Counted from the first letter of the stretch, positions 13,773-22,630 are shown. The stretch: DNA of 64,000 nt from Actinacidiphila rubida (GCF_900110255.1 NZ_FODD01000012.1:124001-188000); one strand, 5' to 3'. Numbers and translations are program-made. The notes: generated by a model from the sequence alone, not told the origin.

Positions 13773-14675
13773 TCACGGGCGCGGTGCGTCCGGGCCGTCC
13801 CCGCCCGGGCCGAACCGGCGGACCTCGCCCACCACGGCGGCCACGACCTCGGCGGTCTGCTGCCGGAAGTAGAAGTGGCCGCCCGGGTACAGGTGGCAGC
13901 CGCCCGGCCGGTCGGTGACGTCGGCCCAGGCGGCGAGCCGGGACGCCGGCACGACCGGATCGTCGCGGCCGCCGAACACCGACAGCGGCACCCGGGTCCG
14001 GGGCGCGTGGGCGGGCGGGCGCCACCGCTCGGCGAGCCGGAAGTCGCCGCGGACCCGAGGGGCCAGACGGGGCCAGACCGCGTCCGCCAGGGCCCGTTGG
14101 GGCAGGGCGCCGAACTGGGCGAGGGTGGTGCGCAGTTCGCGGTCGGAGAGGCGGTGCACGGCGCGGTCCGGCGGCGGCCCGGCAAGGGGGTCCGCGGGCG
14201 GCCGGCAGGCGGAGACGCCGCACCAGCACGGCAACGGGCATCCGGGAGCGGGAAGTTGGCGGAGCATCTCGTACGCGACCGCGGCGCCCATGCTGTGGCC
14301 GAACAGGGCGTAAGGGCGGTCGAGCCGGGAGGCGGCGGCGGCCAGGAAGAAGCGGGCGAGGGAGGTGGCGTCGGTGGCCGGGGGAAGGTGGGCCAGGCGG
14401 CGCCGGCCGGGAGCCTCGAACAGGCAGATCTCCCAGGAGGGCGGGAAGTGGGGGACCCAGTCGGTGTAGACGCGATGGGTGCCGGCCGCGTGGTGCAGGA
14501 GGAACACACGCAGGACCGGGTCCGCGACGGGACGCGGGACCACGACGGCGTGCTCCGTCGCCGGCGGCGTCGCGGCCGCTTCGGTGCCGACGCCCGCGTT
14601 CACGTCCGCGCCGACGTTCACGCCCGTACTCCCGCCCGCGCCCGTGCCCGCGTTCATGTCCGCGCCCACGTTCAC
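13773..14675 (-). CDS. Type II thioesterase (alpha/beta hydrolase)
   Basis: The 300-residue enzyme has the editing-thioesterase fold: LLHHAAGTHRVY, GHSMG with the catalytic Ser, VFGGRDDPVVP with the Asp and YPGGHFYF with the His. Type II thioesterases remove stalled acyl groups from carrier proteins. GTG 14675 is chosen because GGGAGG lies 8 nt upstream; ATG 14657 or an upstream ATG at 14738 are possible. The N-terminal 45 residues are a low-complexity repeat (NVGADMNAGTGAGG, then NVGADVNAGVG) outside the fold. It could serve the KAS III/ACP system of this region or the NRPS 8 kb to the left. Confidence 0.85.
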   Translation of the reverse strand: MNVGADMNAGTGAGGSTGVNVGADVNAGVGTEAAATPPATEHAVVVPRPVADPVLRVFLLHHAAGTHRVYTDWVPHFPPSWEICLFEAPGRRRLAHLPPATDATSLARFFLAAAASRLDRPYALFGHSMGAAVAYEMLRQLPAPGCPLPCWCGVSACRPPADPLAGPPPDRAVHRLSDRELRTTLAQFGALPQRALADAVWPRLAPRVRGDFRLAERWRPPAHAPRTRVPLSVFGGRDDPVVPASRLAAWADVTDRPGGCHLYPGGHFYFRQQTAEVVAAVVGEVRRFGPGGDGPDAPRP

Positions 14676-14754
14676 GTCCTGCGCCTCCCTTCGGGCAGCC
14701 GTACGGAGTGGCGCGCGCCGCGTTCGAGGTGGGGGCACGGCGCGCGCCGGGTCC

Positions 14755-15681
14755 TCAGGGGGTGAGGACGACGCGGCCGCGCAGGCCGCCCTTGGCGACC
14801 AGCGTGTGCGCCTCGGCCGCGTCGGCGAGCGCGAGTGTCCTGGCCAGGCGCAGCGTGAGCGCCCCGGTCTCGACCTGGAAGACCAGCTCGGCCAGCTGCC
14901 CGGCGTCGCTGTGGACGGAGACGGCCTGGACGTCGATGCCGCGTTCGGTCCCGGGCGCGGCCGGTCCGAACACCCCGACGTAGCGCCCGCCGTCGCGGAC
15001 CGCGGCCAGCGCGTCCGCCCCGATCAGCGCCGTGTCGAACACCGCGTCGACGCCGCCGGGGGCCAGCGCCCGCAGCGTGCCCGCGACGTCGTCGCCGCGG
15101 GACACCGGTGTCGCGCCGGCACCGCTGACGAAGGCGCGGTCGGCCGGGCCGGCCACGCCGAGGACCGTGATGCCGCGCCGGGCGGCCAGCTCCACGGCGA
15201 ACCCGCCGACCGCGCCGGCCGCGCCGGTGACCGCGAGGGTCTGGCCGGCCGAGAGGTCCAGCAGGTCCAGCGCCTGGAGTGCGGTGAGCCCGTTGAGCGG
15301 CAGGGTCGCCGCCAGTTCGGGCGCCACCCCGGCGGGGGCGGCGGTGACGGCGCCGGCCGGCAGCACCACGTACTCGGCGTGCGTGCCGCTGAGCGTGGCG
15401 AACCAGTCCGACAGGCCGATCACCTCCGTGCCGGGCGCCAGATCCGCGACGCCGTCGCCGATCGCGTCGACGGTCCCGGCGACGTCCCAGCCGAGCGGGT
15501 AGGCCGGGAGTTCGGGCAGGAAGGCGGAGAGGGCGCCTGACCGGGTGGCCAGGTCCACCGGGTTGACCGAGGCGGCCGCCACCTTGATGCGTACCTGGCC
15601 CGCGGCCGGCTCGGGCGCCGGCAGTTCGGCGACTTCCAGGACGCCGGGCTCCCCGAACGTCCTGACGACGATTGCGCGCAT
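14755..15681 (-). CDS. MDR-family NADPH oxidoreductase (quinone oxidoreductase-like), copy 1
   Basis: The 308-residue medium-chain reductase has the GroES-like N-terminal half (MRAIVVRTFGEPGVLEV, ASVNPVDLATRSG) and a Rossmann half with VTGAAGAVGGFAVELA. The zinc ligands of classical alcohol dehydrogenases are absent, so it is probably an NADPH-dependent enoyl or quinone reductase. It lies in the minus-strand group with exporter and acyltransferase genes. A relative with the same architecture sits at 21698-22630, suggesting two reductive steps or two substrates. Confidence 0.88.
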   Translation of the reverse strand: MRAIVVRTFGEPGVLEVAELPAPEPAAGQVRIKVAAASVNPVDLATRSGALSAFLPELPAYPLGWDVAGTVDAIGDGVADLAPGTEVIGLSDWFATLSGTHAEYVVLPAGAVTAAPAGVAPELAATLPLNGLTALQALDLLDLSAGQTLAVTGAAGAVGGFAVELAARRGITVLGVAGPADRAFVSGAGATPVSRGDDVAGTLRALAPGGVDAVFDTALIGADALAAVRDGGRYVGVFGPAAPGTERGIDVQAVSVHSDAGQLAELVFQVETGALTLRLARTLALADAAEAHTLVAKGGLRGRVVLTP

Positions 15682-15765
15682 GGAGACATGACCTTTCAGC
15701 AGAGAGCAGCAGGGCAGAGGAGGAGAAGGGGCAGGGGCAGGGCAGGGCAGGGCAGGGGCAGGACG

Positions 15766-17235
15766 TCAGGCTTCCAGCGCCGCGGTGCGGCGTGCCCTGG
15801 GCAGGAGGTGGAACAGGGCGAGCACGAGGGCGCCGACGATCAGCACGCTGCCGTTGACGAGCGTCGCGGTGCGCACCCCGGACAGCACGGCCCACGCGTC
15901 GCTGTGGCCCGGGTGCGGGCGGGAGGCCTTGGCGGTGGCGATGGTGCTCAGCAGCGGGACGCCCAGGGTCAGGCCGACGAGCTGGGTGAGCGTCGCCAGG
16001 CCCGTGGCCAGCCCCTGCTCCTCGTCGGGCAGTCCGGAGGTGGCGGTCACCATGAACGAGACGACCGCGGTGATGTGGCCGTAGCCGGAGATCGCGGTGC
16101 CGACCAGCACCAGGGTGATCCAGCTCTTGCCGTCGCCGACGAAGACCAGCAGGAAGCTCGCCGACGCCTGGATGACCAGGCCGGTCATCAGGCCGCCGGG
16201 GCCGCTGACCCGGCCGATCAGCCGGGGTGCGAAGGTGCCGCCGGCGAAGGCGGCCGCGCCCAGCAGACCGAAGGTCAGGCCGGTGACCAGCGGCGAGTAG
16301 CCGAGCACCCGCTGGAGGTAGAGGGTCATCAGGAAGGTCAGGCTGCTGGCCATGGTGAACGTGACGATCCCGCCGAGGTTGCCCCAGCGGACCGTGCGCC
16401 GCTGCACGACGCGCACCGACACCAGCGGCTCGTCGGCGCGCAGTTCGATCAGCCAGAAGACCACCAGCAGGATCGCGCCGGCGAGCATCGGCAGCAGGGT
16501 GCGGGCGCTGGTCCAGCCCTTCTGCTGCGCGGTGCTGATGCCGTAGACCAGCGCGAGCAGGCCCACGGAGACCGTCACCGCGCCCGGCAGGTCGAGCCGG
16601 GCCGAACGCCGGACGCGGCTCTCCTTGATCACGGACAGGCCGATGAAGAACACCGCGGCACCGACCGGCACGTTGATGAAGAAGGTCCAGCGCCAGCTCA
16701 GCAGGTCGGTGAGCACTCCGCCGAGCACCGCGCCGGTGATGAACCCGGCCGACAGCATCGCGCCGTTCAGTCCCAGTGCCTTCGCGCGCAGCGGCCCTTC
16801 GGGAAACGTCGTGGTCAGCAGCGACAGCGCGGCGGGGGTGACGATCGCGGTGGCCAGGCCCTGGAACACGCGGCCGGTGACCAGCATGGCGGGCGTGGCG
16901 GCCAGGCCGCCGACCAGTGAGGCGACGGTCAGCATGGCGATACCGGTCAGGAACAGCCTGCGGCGGCCGAACAGGTCGGCGACCCGGCCGAACAGCAGGG
17001 TGAAGCCGGCGGCCGCCAGCGAGAAGGCGGTGGTCACCCACTGCAGGGAGCCGAGCGAGAAGTGCAGGCCGGTGCCGATGTCCGGCAGGGCGACGTTGAG
17101 GATCGAGAAGTCGGCGGCGAGCATGAACTGCGAGCCGAGCAGCAGGATCAGCACCAGCCGCTGGCGGGACGTCATCCGGTGCGGGGAGTCCGCCACCTGG
17201 GCGGGGCCCTGGGACTGGTCGACGGTTGTGGACAT
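15766..17235 (-). CDS. DHA2-family (EmrB/QacA) multidrug exporter
   Basis: The 489-residue protein has about 14 membrane segments. Motif A is GRVADLFGRRRLFL, and GAVLGGVLTDLLSWRW matches the antiporter motif C region with the WRW loop. It uses proton motive force to export small hydrophobic or cationic molecules. AGGAGAAG precedes ATG 17235, and the gene follows the acyltransferase with a 12-bp gap, so they share an operon. It probably exports the product of region B or confers resistance to it. Confidence 0.92.
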   Translation of the reverse strand: MSTTVDQSQGPAQVADSPHRMTSRQRLVLILLLGSQFMLAADFSILNVALPDIGTGLHFSLGSLQWVTTAFSLAAAGFTLLFGRVADLFGRRRLFLTGIAMLTVASLVGGLAATPAMLVTGRVFQGLATAIVTPAALSLLTTTFPEGPLRAKALGLNGAMLSAGFITGAVLGGVLTDLLSWRWTFFINVPVGAAVFFIGLSVIKESRVRRSARLDLPGAVTVSVGLLALVYGISTAQQKGWTSARTLLPMLAGAILLVVFWLIELRADEPLVSVRVVQRRTVRWGNLGGIVTFTMASSLTFLMTLYLQRVLGYSPLVTGLTFGLLGAAAFAGGTFAPRLIGRVSGPGGLMTGLVIQASASFLLVFVGDGKSWITLVLVGTAISGYGHITAVVSFMVTATSGLPDEEQGLATGLATLTQLVGLTLGVPLLSTIATAKASRPHPGHSDAWAVLSGVRTATLVNGSVLIVGALVLALFHLLPRARRTAALEA

Positions 17236-17247
17236 GGAGGTCTTCTC

Positions 17248-18429
17248 CTACGCGATCGAGGCGGGTTGGGGCGGAGCGGTGGCAGGCGTCGCGGGCTGGG
17301 CGGCGGAGGTCGTGCGCGCCTGGCTGAACAGGCGGACCAGCGGCAGCTCGACGGCGTAGTACAGGAGCGTCGCCAGAGCCAGCGCCACGGTGAACATCAG
17401 CGCGGTGACGCCCAGCGCCTGCGGTGTGTCCCAGGAGCGGGTGGCGCCCAGGGCGTAGTGGACCCAGCGGATCACCAGCTGGTGGACCATGTAGAACGCG
17501 AAGGAGACGTTGCCCAGCCACACCGCGACCCGGCCGCGCCACGGCGAAGGCCGCCCCTCGATGTCGGCGACCGCGGCGGTCGGGATGAGCAGCGCCAGCG
17601 GCACCAGCGCGCCGGCCACCAGCCCGAACAGGTACGGCAGGTACGAGGAGCCGACGTACCCGGCCAGGGACAGCGCGCTCGCCGTCCGCAGCCCGATCCG
17701 CGGCCAGCGCCCGGCCTCCACGATCAGCGCCAGCACGATGCCGAGCAGGAACTCCAGCATCCGCACCGGCGGCAGCGTGTAGACGAACCACATGCGGTCC
17801 TCGCTGACGGGCAGGCCGGGCACCAGCGGTCCCTGGTGGAAGGCGGCGTCGGCGATCACCGGCATCAGCCACACGAGGGCGACCAGCGCGACGGCGGCCG
17901 GCCACAGCATGCGTGCGCCGATCCGGCGGGCCACCGGCAGCAGCAGCGGGAAGGAGAGGTAGAAGAAGGCCTCGCACCCCAACGACCAGCTGGGGATGTT
18001 CATGCTGAAGAACACCCCGCCGCGCGGGAACCAGTCCCCCAGCAGGAACAGGTTCGGCAGCGAGTCCAGGCCGAACCGGTCGAAACCGCCGGTCAGGGTG
18101 AGCCCGCTGACGGACAGGAAGACGAACGCCGCCACCCAGGTCACCAGGTGGTTCGGCACGATCTTCGCCGCGCGACGCCCCCAGAAGCGGCGGGCGGTGT
18201 CGTCGCCGCGGGCGGTCCACGTCAGCAGGAAGCCGCTGAGCAGGAAGAAGAAGGTCACGCCCACGCCGCCCTGGCTTGCGGAGTGGGACATCCACCGGGT
18301 GACGCCGGGTGAGGCGAACACGGCCACGGCGTAGATGTGGAAGACGAAGACCATCAGCGCCGCTATGGCGCGCAGCCCGGTCAGGGACGGAAGTCTCTCC
18401 CGGCGGGAGATCGGTGCGGACACGCTCAC
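17248..18429 (-). CDS. Membrane acyltransferase, acyltransferase-3 family
   Basis: The 393-residue integral membrane protein begins RLPSLTGLRAIAALMVFVFH, the family signature with its conserved Arg and His, and shows FFFLLSGFLLTW and about ten hydrophobic segments. The family O-acylates sugars, macrolides and surface glycans. The start is GTG 18429 with AGGA upstream. It is the first gene of the minus-strand operon leading to the exporter. Acylation of the region B product is possible but unproven. Confidence 0.88.
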   Translation of the reverse strand: MSVSAPISRRERLPSLTGLRAIAALMVFVFHIYAVAVFASPGVTRWMSHSASQGGVGVTFFFLLSGFLLTWTARGDDTARRFWGRRAAKIVPNHLVTWVAAFVFLSVSGLTLTGGFDRFGLDSLPNLFLLGDWFPRGGVFFSMNIPSWSLGCEAFFYLSFPLLLPVARRIGARMLWPAAVALVALVWLMPVIADAAFHQGPLVPGLPVSEDRMWFVYTLPPVRMLEFLLGIVLALIVEAGRWPRIGLRTASALSLAGYVGSSYLPYLFGLVAGALVPLALLIPTAAVADIEGRPSPWRGRVAVWLGNVSFAFYMVHQLVIRWVHYALGATRSWDTPQALGVTALMFTVALALATLLYYAVELPLVRLFSQARTTSAAQPATPATAPPQPASIA

Positions 18430-18454
18430 GGTGATCGATTCCTGCTTTCCGGTA

Positions 18455-18490
18455 CCAAGGGGATTCCAAGGGGATTCCAGTGGATTCCGC
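18455..18490. repeat. 11-bp tandem repeat in the acyltransferase leader
   Basis: Two exact 11-bp units CCAAGGGGATT (18455-18465 and 18466-18476) are followed by degraded copies (CCAGTGGATT, then CCGCGGGAGTT). They lie 26-60 bp upstream of the acyltransferase start, in its promoter or leader. They could be regulator half-sites or slippage. Confidence 0.6.
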
Positions 18491-18559
18491 GGGAGTTCCG
18501 GCGGTGCGCCGGCGGGAATTCGGGCCGGTCCGGTTCGGTGGCCCTATGGGGACGCTACT

Positions 18560-18599
18560 GGGCGGGCCATACCGGCGGAATTCCGCTTATGGCCCGCCC
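18560..18599. promoter_or_regulatory. Nested inverted repeat between CMD and acyltransferase genes
   Basis: Twelve-bp arms GGGCGGGCCATA (18560-18571) and TATGGCCCGCCC (18588-18599) flank a central 12-bp palindrome GCGGAATTCCGC (18575-18586). It is 26 bp past the stop of the CMD gene and 130 bp upstream of the acyltransferase start. It could terminate the CMD transcript, act as an operator, or both. Confidence 0.6.
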
Positions 18600-18625
18600 G
18601 ATGTTTCGAAAGGAGTAGCCGAACG

Positions 18626-19057
18626 TCAGCCGTCCGCCTGGCCGGCGGGGCGGCCTGCGACGTGCGGCACGCCGCGGTGTGCGGCCAGGATGGGCCGCGC
18701 GACGGCCAGCGCGTTGAGCGTCCGGGGAACACCGGCGTAGAGGCTGACCTGGGCGATGGCCTCCACCACCTCGGTCTCGTCGGCTCCTGCCCGCAGCGCT
18801 CCGGCGACGTGGAAGGCCAGTTGGGGCGCGCAGTCGCCGAGGGCGGCGAGCATGCACACGGTGGCGATCTCGCGGGTGCGCAGATCGAGTCCCGACGCGC
18901 CGGTCAGCGCGCCGAGACCGTGCTCGATGTGCGCGCCCAGTCCGGGCGCGACGTCCCTGATCGCCTCCCAGGGCGGGGCGTCCGCCTCGGCGGCCAGCGC
19001 GCGGAACACGGCGGCGCCGCGGCTGGTGCCCTCGCGGGCGGCGGCGTGCATGGTCAT
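18626..19057 (-). CDS. Carboxymuconolactone decarboxylase (CMD)-family protein
   Basis: The 143-residue all-helical protein matches the CMD fold: GLDLRTREIATVCMLAALGD, then APQLAFHVAGALRAGADETEVVEAI, with the conserved His in the latter. It lacks the CxxC of AhpD-type peroxidases, so it is closer to decarboxylase or lactone-hydrolase members. Members in antibiotic loci have been implicated in dehydration or lactone chemistry. It is the last minus-strand gene before the PNPOx and SDR genes and may act on the same intermediate. Exact reaction unknown. Confidence 0.85.
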   Translation of the reverse strand: MTMHAAAREGTSRGAAVFRALAAEADAPPWEAIRDVAPGLGAHIEHGLGALTGASGLDLRTREIATVCMLAALGDCAPQLAFHVAGALRAGADETEVVEAIAQVSLYAGVPRTLNALAVARPILAAHRGVPHVAGRPAGQADG

Positions 19058-19243
19058 GGTGCTCCTTTCGGGGCGTACGGAGTGTGTCGTCGGTGGTGTC
19101 CGGGCGGGCCCGAAGGGCGCATGGCGGTGTCGCGCACGCGGAATGCCCGCGCCGCGGCGGGGTGCGTAGCGTGGGATCCACCCCCGGTACGGGCACGTGC
19201 CGGGGGTCGGCCGGTGCGCTTCCGGCGCAGCGGCGGCGGGAGT

Positions 19244-19795
19244 TCAGCGGGTGCGCTGCGGTGCGGCCTCGCGCAGGATGCGGCCCGTCAGCCAGACGTC
19301 GCGCCCCCAGGCCGGTTCGTCGAAGATCTTGACCCGGGCCGCGGAGAACACGAACAGCCGCAGGTCCGGGGTGTCCAGGGGGCCGTCCGGCCGGGTGGCC
19401 CCGCGGATGGCCGCGGTGAACCCGGGGAACCGGTCGGCGAACACCTCGGCGCCCCGGCGCAGCCGGTCGCCTTCGGCGGGCCGGCAGGGACCCTGCAGTT
19501 GCAGGCCCTGCCTGCTGCCGGGCGCGCCTTCCTGCCGGGTGTCGGCGACGGTAACCGCCACCTGGCCGCCGCTGTTGCTGAGGTTGCGCGCGTGCTCGGA
19601 GTCGGTGCGGGTCAGGAAGTACAGATGGAGGTCGGCGTCGTATGCGAAGTAGGCGTTGTGCAACCAGGGGACTCCGTTGTCGCCGACGGTCGCCATGGAC
19701 AGCAGTCTGGTGCCGTCCAGCAGGCGCTCGATGGATTCCGTCACGGCCAGGAAGCCGAGGGGCCACTGCGGGCCCTGCTCCAGTTCGATGCGCAT
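19244..19795 (-). CDS. Pyridoxamine 5'-phosphate oxidase-like flavin/F420-binding protein
   Basis: The 183-residue split-barrel protein contains LLSMATVGDNGVPWLHNAYF and ADLHLYFLTRTDSEHARNL, the usual PNPOx-fold nucleotide-binding strands, and a C-terminal VKIFDEPAWGRDVW. ATG 19795 follows GAGGAGAA. Such enzymes bind FMN, F420 or haem and often act as reductases or oxidases in specialised metabolism. It sits between SDR and CMD genes on the same strand, so probably shares their transcript. Confidence 0.82.
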   Translation of the reverse strand: MRIELEQGPQWPLGFLAVTESIERLLDGTRLLSMATVGDNGVPWLHNAYFAYDADLHLYFLTRTDSEHARNLSNSGGQVAVTVADTRQEGAPGSRQGLQLQGPCRPAEGDRLRRGAEVFADRFPGFTAAIRGATRPDGPLDTPDLRLFVFSAARVKIFDEPAWGRDVWLTGRILREAAPQRTR

Positions 19796-19887
19796 GGGGA
19801 AGCGGTTCTCCTCCGCTGGTCGGGGCGGTGGCGCCGGCGGCGGCACCGGGGGAAGACGGACGGCCGCCGGCGCGGTTCGGCGGCGGT

Positions 19888-20604
19888 TCAGGTCAGGAAG
19901 TGCCCGCCGTCGACAGTGACGACCGAGCCGGTGCTGAAGCCGTTGTTCATCAGGTACAGGTAGGTCTGCGCCACTTCGGACACCTGGCCCACCCGGCCGA
20001 CCAGCAGCTTGTCGCCGAGCCTGGTGTAGAACTCCTCGGGCTCGTCGATGCTGCCGTCCCACAGCTCGCTGCGGGTCGGCCCGGGACGGACCACGTTGAC
20101 CCGGATCGGGCCGAGCTCCACGGCCAGCGCGCGGCCCAGCGCCTCGGAGGCGCTGGTGATGCTCGCGGTGACGGTCCAGCCCTTGGCCGGGCGGGCGCCT
20201 GCGCTGCCGGAGCTGAGCACGATCGAGCCGCCCGCACGGATGCCCGCGGCGCCGTGCCGGGCGGCGGTGAACGCGCCCCAGTAGCGGACCTTGAAGTACT
20301 CCTGCGCCTGCGTCAGGTCGGTGTCGCCGAAGGACTTGATCTGCAGCGGGTCGCCCGCGGTGTAGACGAGGTGGTCGTAGGGGCCGACCTGCTCGAAGAA
20401 CGCGGCCACCGCGGCCTCGTCGGTGACGTCCAGGCGGTCCCCGCTCACGGTGTCCGGCAGGTTCTTCAGGGCACGGTCGATCCGGTCCCGGCTGCTGGAG
20501 GCGATCACGACCTCGGCGCCCTCCTCGGCGGCGAGCCGGGCGACCGCGAACCCGATTCCGGAACTTCCCCCGATCACGACAACGCGTTTGTCTGCAAGGC
20601 TCAT
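19888..20604 (-). CDS. Short-chain dehydrogenase/reductase without the YxxxK pair
   Basis: The 238-residue protein has a clear Rossmann start (VVVIGGSSGIGFAVARLA) and a C-terminal VDGGHF typical of classical SDRs. Where the catalytic Tyr-x3-Lys should be, it reads AKGWTVTASITSASEAL, so the Tyr is missing although the upstream Ser (SSGSAG) remains. Atypical SDRs of this kind are known, and the chemistry may differ from simple ketone reduction. ATG 20604 follows GGAAAGG. It is divergent from the LysR gene, which may regulate it. Confidence 0.85.
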   Translation of the reverse strand: MSLADKRVVVIGGSSGIGFAVARLAAEEGAEVVIASSSRDRIDRALKNLPDTVSGDRLDVTDEAAVAAFFEQVGPYDHLVYTAGDPLQIKSFGDTDLTQAQEYFKVRYWGAFTAARHGAAGIRAGGSIVLSSGSAGARPAKGWTVTASITSASEALGRALAVELGPIRVNVVRPGPTRSELWDGSIDEPEEFYTRLGDKLLVGRVGQVSEVAQTYLYLMNNGFSTGSVVTVDGGHFLT

Positions 20605-20776
20605 TGTTCGTACCTTTCCGATGGCTCGGAGATGTGTATGACCTCTTCGACAACAGTGCGGGCGGCGCGGTTCTGATGTCCAATGCCTTATGTGTTTCCT
20701 GTGATGCCCGAAATACAAGAGGCGCACAGGCCGGCTCGCCGGTGAGGAATCACCGCGATGAATGGCGGAGGCGACC

Positions 20777-21694
20777 ATGGACCTCGATCTGAGGAAGGTC
20801 CGTTACTTCGTGGCGGTGGCGGACCGGCTGCATTTCGGCCGGGCCGCGGCGGACCTGCACATCACGCAGCCCGCACTGAGCCGCCAGATCCGCGCGCTGG
20901 AGCAGGACATCGGGCTCGACCTGCTGGTGCGCGACCGCCGGTCGGTCGAACTGACCGCGGCCGGACGGGAGTTCCTGGGTGACGCCCGCGCGATGCTCGC
21001 CGCGGCGCGGGCGGCCAGGCACCGGATGTACCGGGCGGCCGGCGGTCAGGCGCGGCTCACCGTCGGCTTCGGCTGGGGGATGGTGGTGACCAGGGTGATC
21101 AGCGCCTTCACCGCACAGCGGCCCGAAGTCACCGTGGACGTGCGGCACCTGGCCGGCGAGGAGCAGACCGAGGCGGTGCTCGACGGCACGGTGGACGTCG
21201 CCTTCGTTCGGATGCCGGTGGCCGAGCAGGGCGTGACGCTCACCCCGCTGGGCAGCGAGAGCCTGCTCGCGGTGCTGCCCGTCGCGCACCGGCTGGCCGG
21301 TCGGGCGGCGGTGCACAGCACGGACCTGCTCGGCGAACGGCTGGTCCGGCGGCCGCCGTCCGGCCGCGCCGTCGAGGCCGACCACGCCGAGGTGGTGCGG
21401 GGTGCGGCCTCCCTGCTGGAGGCCGCACCGCGCACCGGGTCGGTGGAGGAGATCCTGGAGTCGGTGGCGCGGGGCCACGGCCTCACGCTGCTTCCCCGGT
21501 CCGCCGCGCGCTTCTACACCCGGCCCGACATCGCCTACACCGCGGTCCTCGACCTGCCCCCGAAGGAGATCTGCCTGGCCCGCGCCGCCGCCGACCGCTC
21601 GCCGCTGGTCGCGGACTTCGGCCGGACCGCGCAGTCGGTCGGCTGGGCGGCCGCGGCACCCCCGGCACCGCGGCCCGCGCCGGTACCGGCCTGA
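20777..21694 (+). CDS. LysR-family transcriptional regulator
   Basis: The 305-residue protein has an N-terminal winged helix-turn-helix (KVRYFVAVADRLHFGRAAAD, LHITQPALSRQIRALEQDIG) and a periplasmic-binding-protein-like effector domain. ATG 20777 is chosen over an in-frame start at 20762 because GGAGG ends 6 nt upstream. It is divergent from the SDR at 19888-20604 across a 172-bp gap containing an imperfect inverted repeat near 20684-20723 (GCCTTATGT ... ACAAGAGGC). Typical LysR behaviour is to regulate the divergent operon with a pathway intermediate as effector. Confidence 0.92.
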   Translation: MDLDLRKVRYFVAVADRLHFGRAAADLHITQPALSRQIRALEQDIGLDLLVRDRRSVELTAAGREFLGDARAMLAAARAARHRMYRAAGGQARLTVGFGWGMVVTRVISAFTAQRPEVTVDVRHLAGEEQTEAVLDGTVDVAFVRMPVAEQGVTLTPLGSESLLAVLPVAHRLAGRAAVHSTDLLGERLVRRPPSGRAVEADHAEVVRGAASLLEAAPRTGSVEEILESVARGHGLTLLPRSAARFYTRPDIAYTAVLDLPPKEICLARAAADRSPLVADFGRTAQSVGWAAAAPPAPRPAPVPA

Positions 21695-21697
21695 TCC

Positions 21698-22630
21698 TCA
21701 GGGTTCCAGGACGATCTTGCCGGTCGCGCGCCCGCTCTCGGACAGTTCGTGAGCGACCGCGGCGTCGGCCAGCGGCAGCGCCAGGCCCACGTGGGGGCGC
21801 AGCCGGCCGTCCTCCACCAGTGCGGCCATGGCCTCCAGGCCCACGTAGTCCGGTTCCACCGAGACCCCGGCGAACCGGAAGCCGGCCGCGCGGGTGCGCT
21901 CGGCCAGCGCGGCGTCCATCCGGTCGATCGCGGTGACCAGCAGCCCGCCCGGGCGCAGGGTGGCCAGCGAGCGGTCGGCGTACTCGCCGCCGATCAGCTC
22001 GAACACCACGTCCATGTCCTTGGCCGCCTCGGCGAAGTCGACCGTGCGGTAGTCGATGACCTCGTCGGCGCCGACGCCGCGCACGAAGGCGTGCTTGGCC
22101 GCGCTCGCGGTGGCGATGACGTGGGCGCCGCGGGCCTTGGCGATCTGGACCGCCAGGTGGCCGACGCCGCCCGCGCCCGCGTGCACCAGCACCCGGTCCC
22201 CCGGGCCCACGTCGGCCACCTCGGCCAGCGCCTGCCACGCGGTGAGCCCGGCCATCGGCAGTGCGGCGGCCTGCGCGTGCGAGATCGAGGCGGGCTTGCG
22301 CGCGAAGTGCCGGTTGGGCGCCGCGACGAACTCGGCGTAGGCGCCGGCCCCGCGCGGGAAGAAGGGCATCCCGAAGACCTCGTCGCCCTCCTGGAAGCGG
22401 GAGGTGCCGGGCACCACGTGCTCGACGACGCCGGAGACGTCCCAGCCCAGGACGAACGGCGGCTCGCCGAGCAGCTTGAAACGGCCGCTGCGGATCAGCG
22501 GTTCGACCGGGTTCACCCCGATCGCCTTGACCCGGACGAGCAGTTCGGACGGCAGGGGGACCGGCTGGTCCACCTCCTCGAGACGCAGGACCTCGGGGCC
22601 TCCGAAAGTGTGCTGGACGATCGCGCGCAT
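21698..22630 (-). CDS. MDR-family NADPH oxidoreductase (quinone oxidoreductase-like), copy 2
   Basis: The 310-residue medium-chain reductase begins MRAIVQHTFGGPEVLRLEEV, has the substrate stretch GVNPVEPLIRSGRF and the cofactor loop VHAGAGGVGHLAVQIA, and lacks zinc ligands. ATG 22630 follows GGGAGAG at 8 nt; an upstream in-frame ATG has no better site. It is convergent with LysR (3 bp between stops) and divergent from the monooxygenase gene at 22854. It has the same architecture as the 14755-15681 enzyme. Probably an enoyl reductase. Confidence 0.88.
   Translation of the reverse strand: MRAIVQHTFGGPEVLRLEEVDQPVPLPSELLVRVKAIGVNPVEPLIRSGRFKLLGEPPFVLGWDVSGVVEHVVPGTSRFQEGDEVFGMPFFPRGAGAYAEFVAAPNRHFARKPASISHAQAAALPMAGLTAWQALAEVADVGPGDRVLVHAGAGGVGHLAVQIAKARGAHVIATASAAKHAFVRGVGADEVIDYRTVDFAEAAKDMDVVFELIGGEYADRSLATLRPGGLLVTAIDRMDAALAERTRAAGFRFAGVSVEPDYVGLEAMAALVEDGRLRPHVGLALPLADAAVAHELSESGRATGKIVLEP

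Noticed and set aside
14672..18469. A 1265-residue minus-strand open frame
   Set aside because: It is a shadow frame across thioesterase, MDR, DHA2 and acyltransferase genes. Its composition is Arg/Pro/Ala-rich with no motifs, while the true frames have full family signatures.
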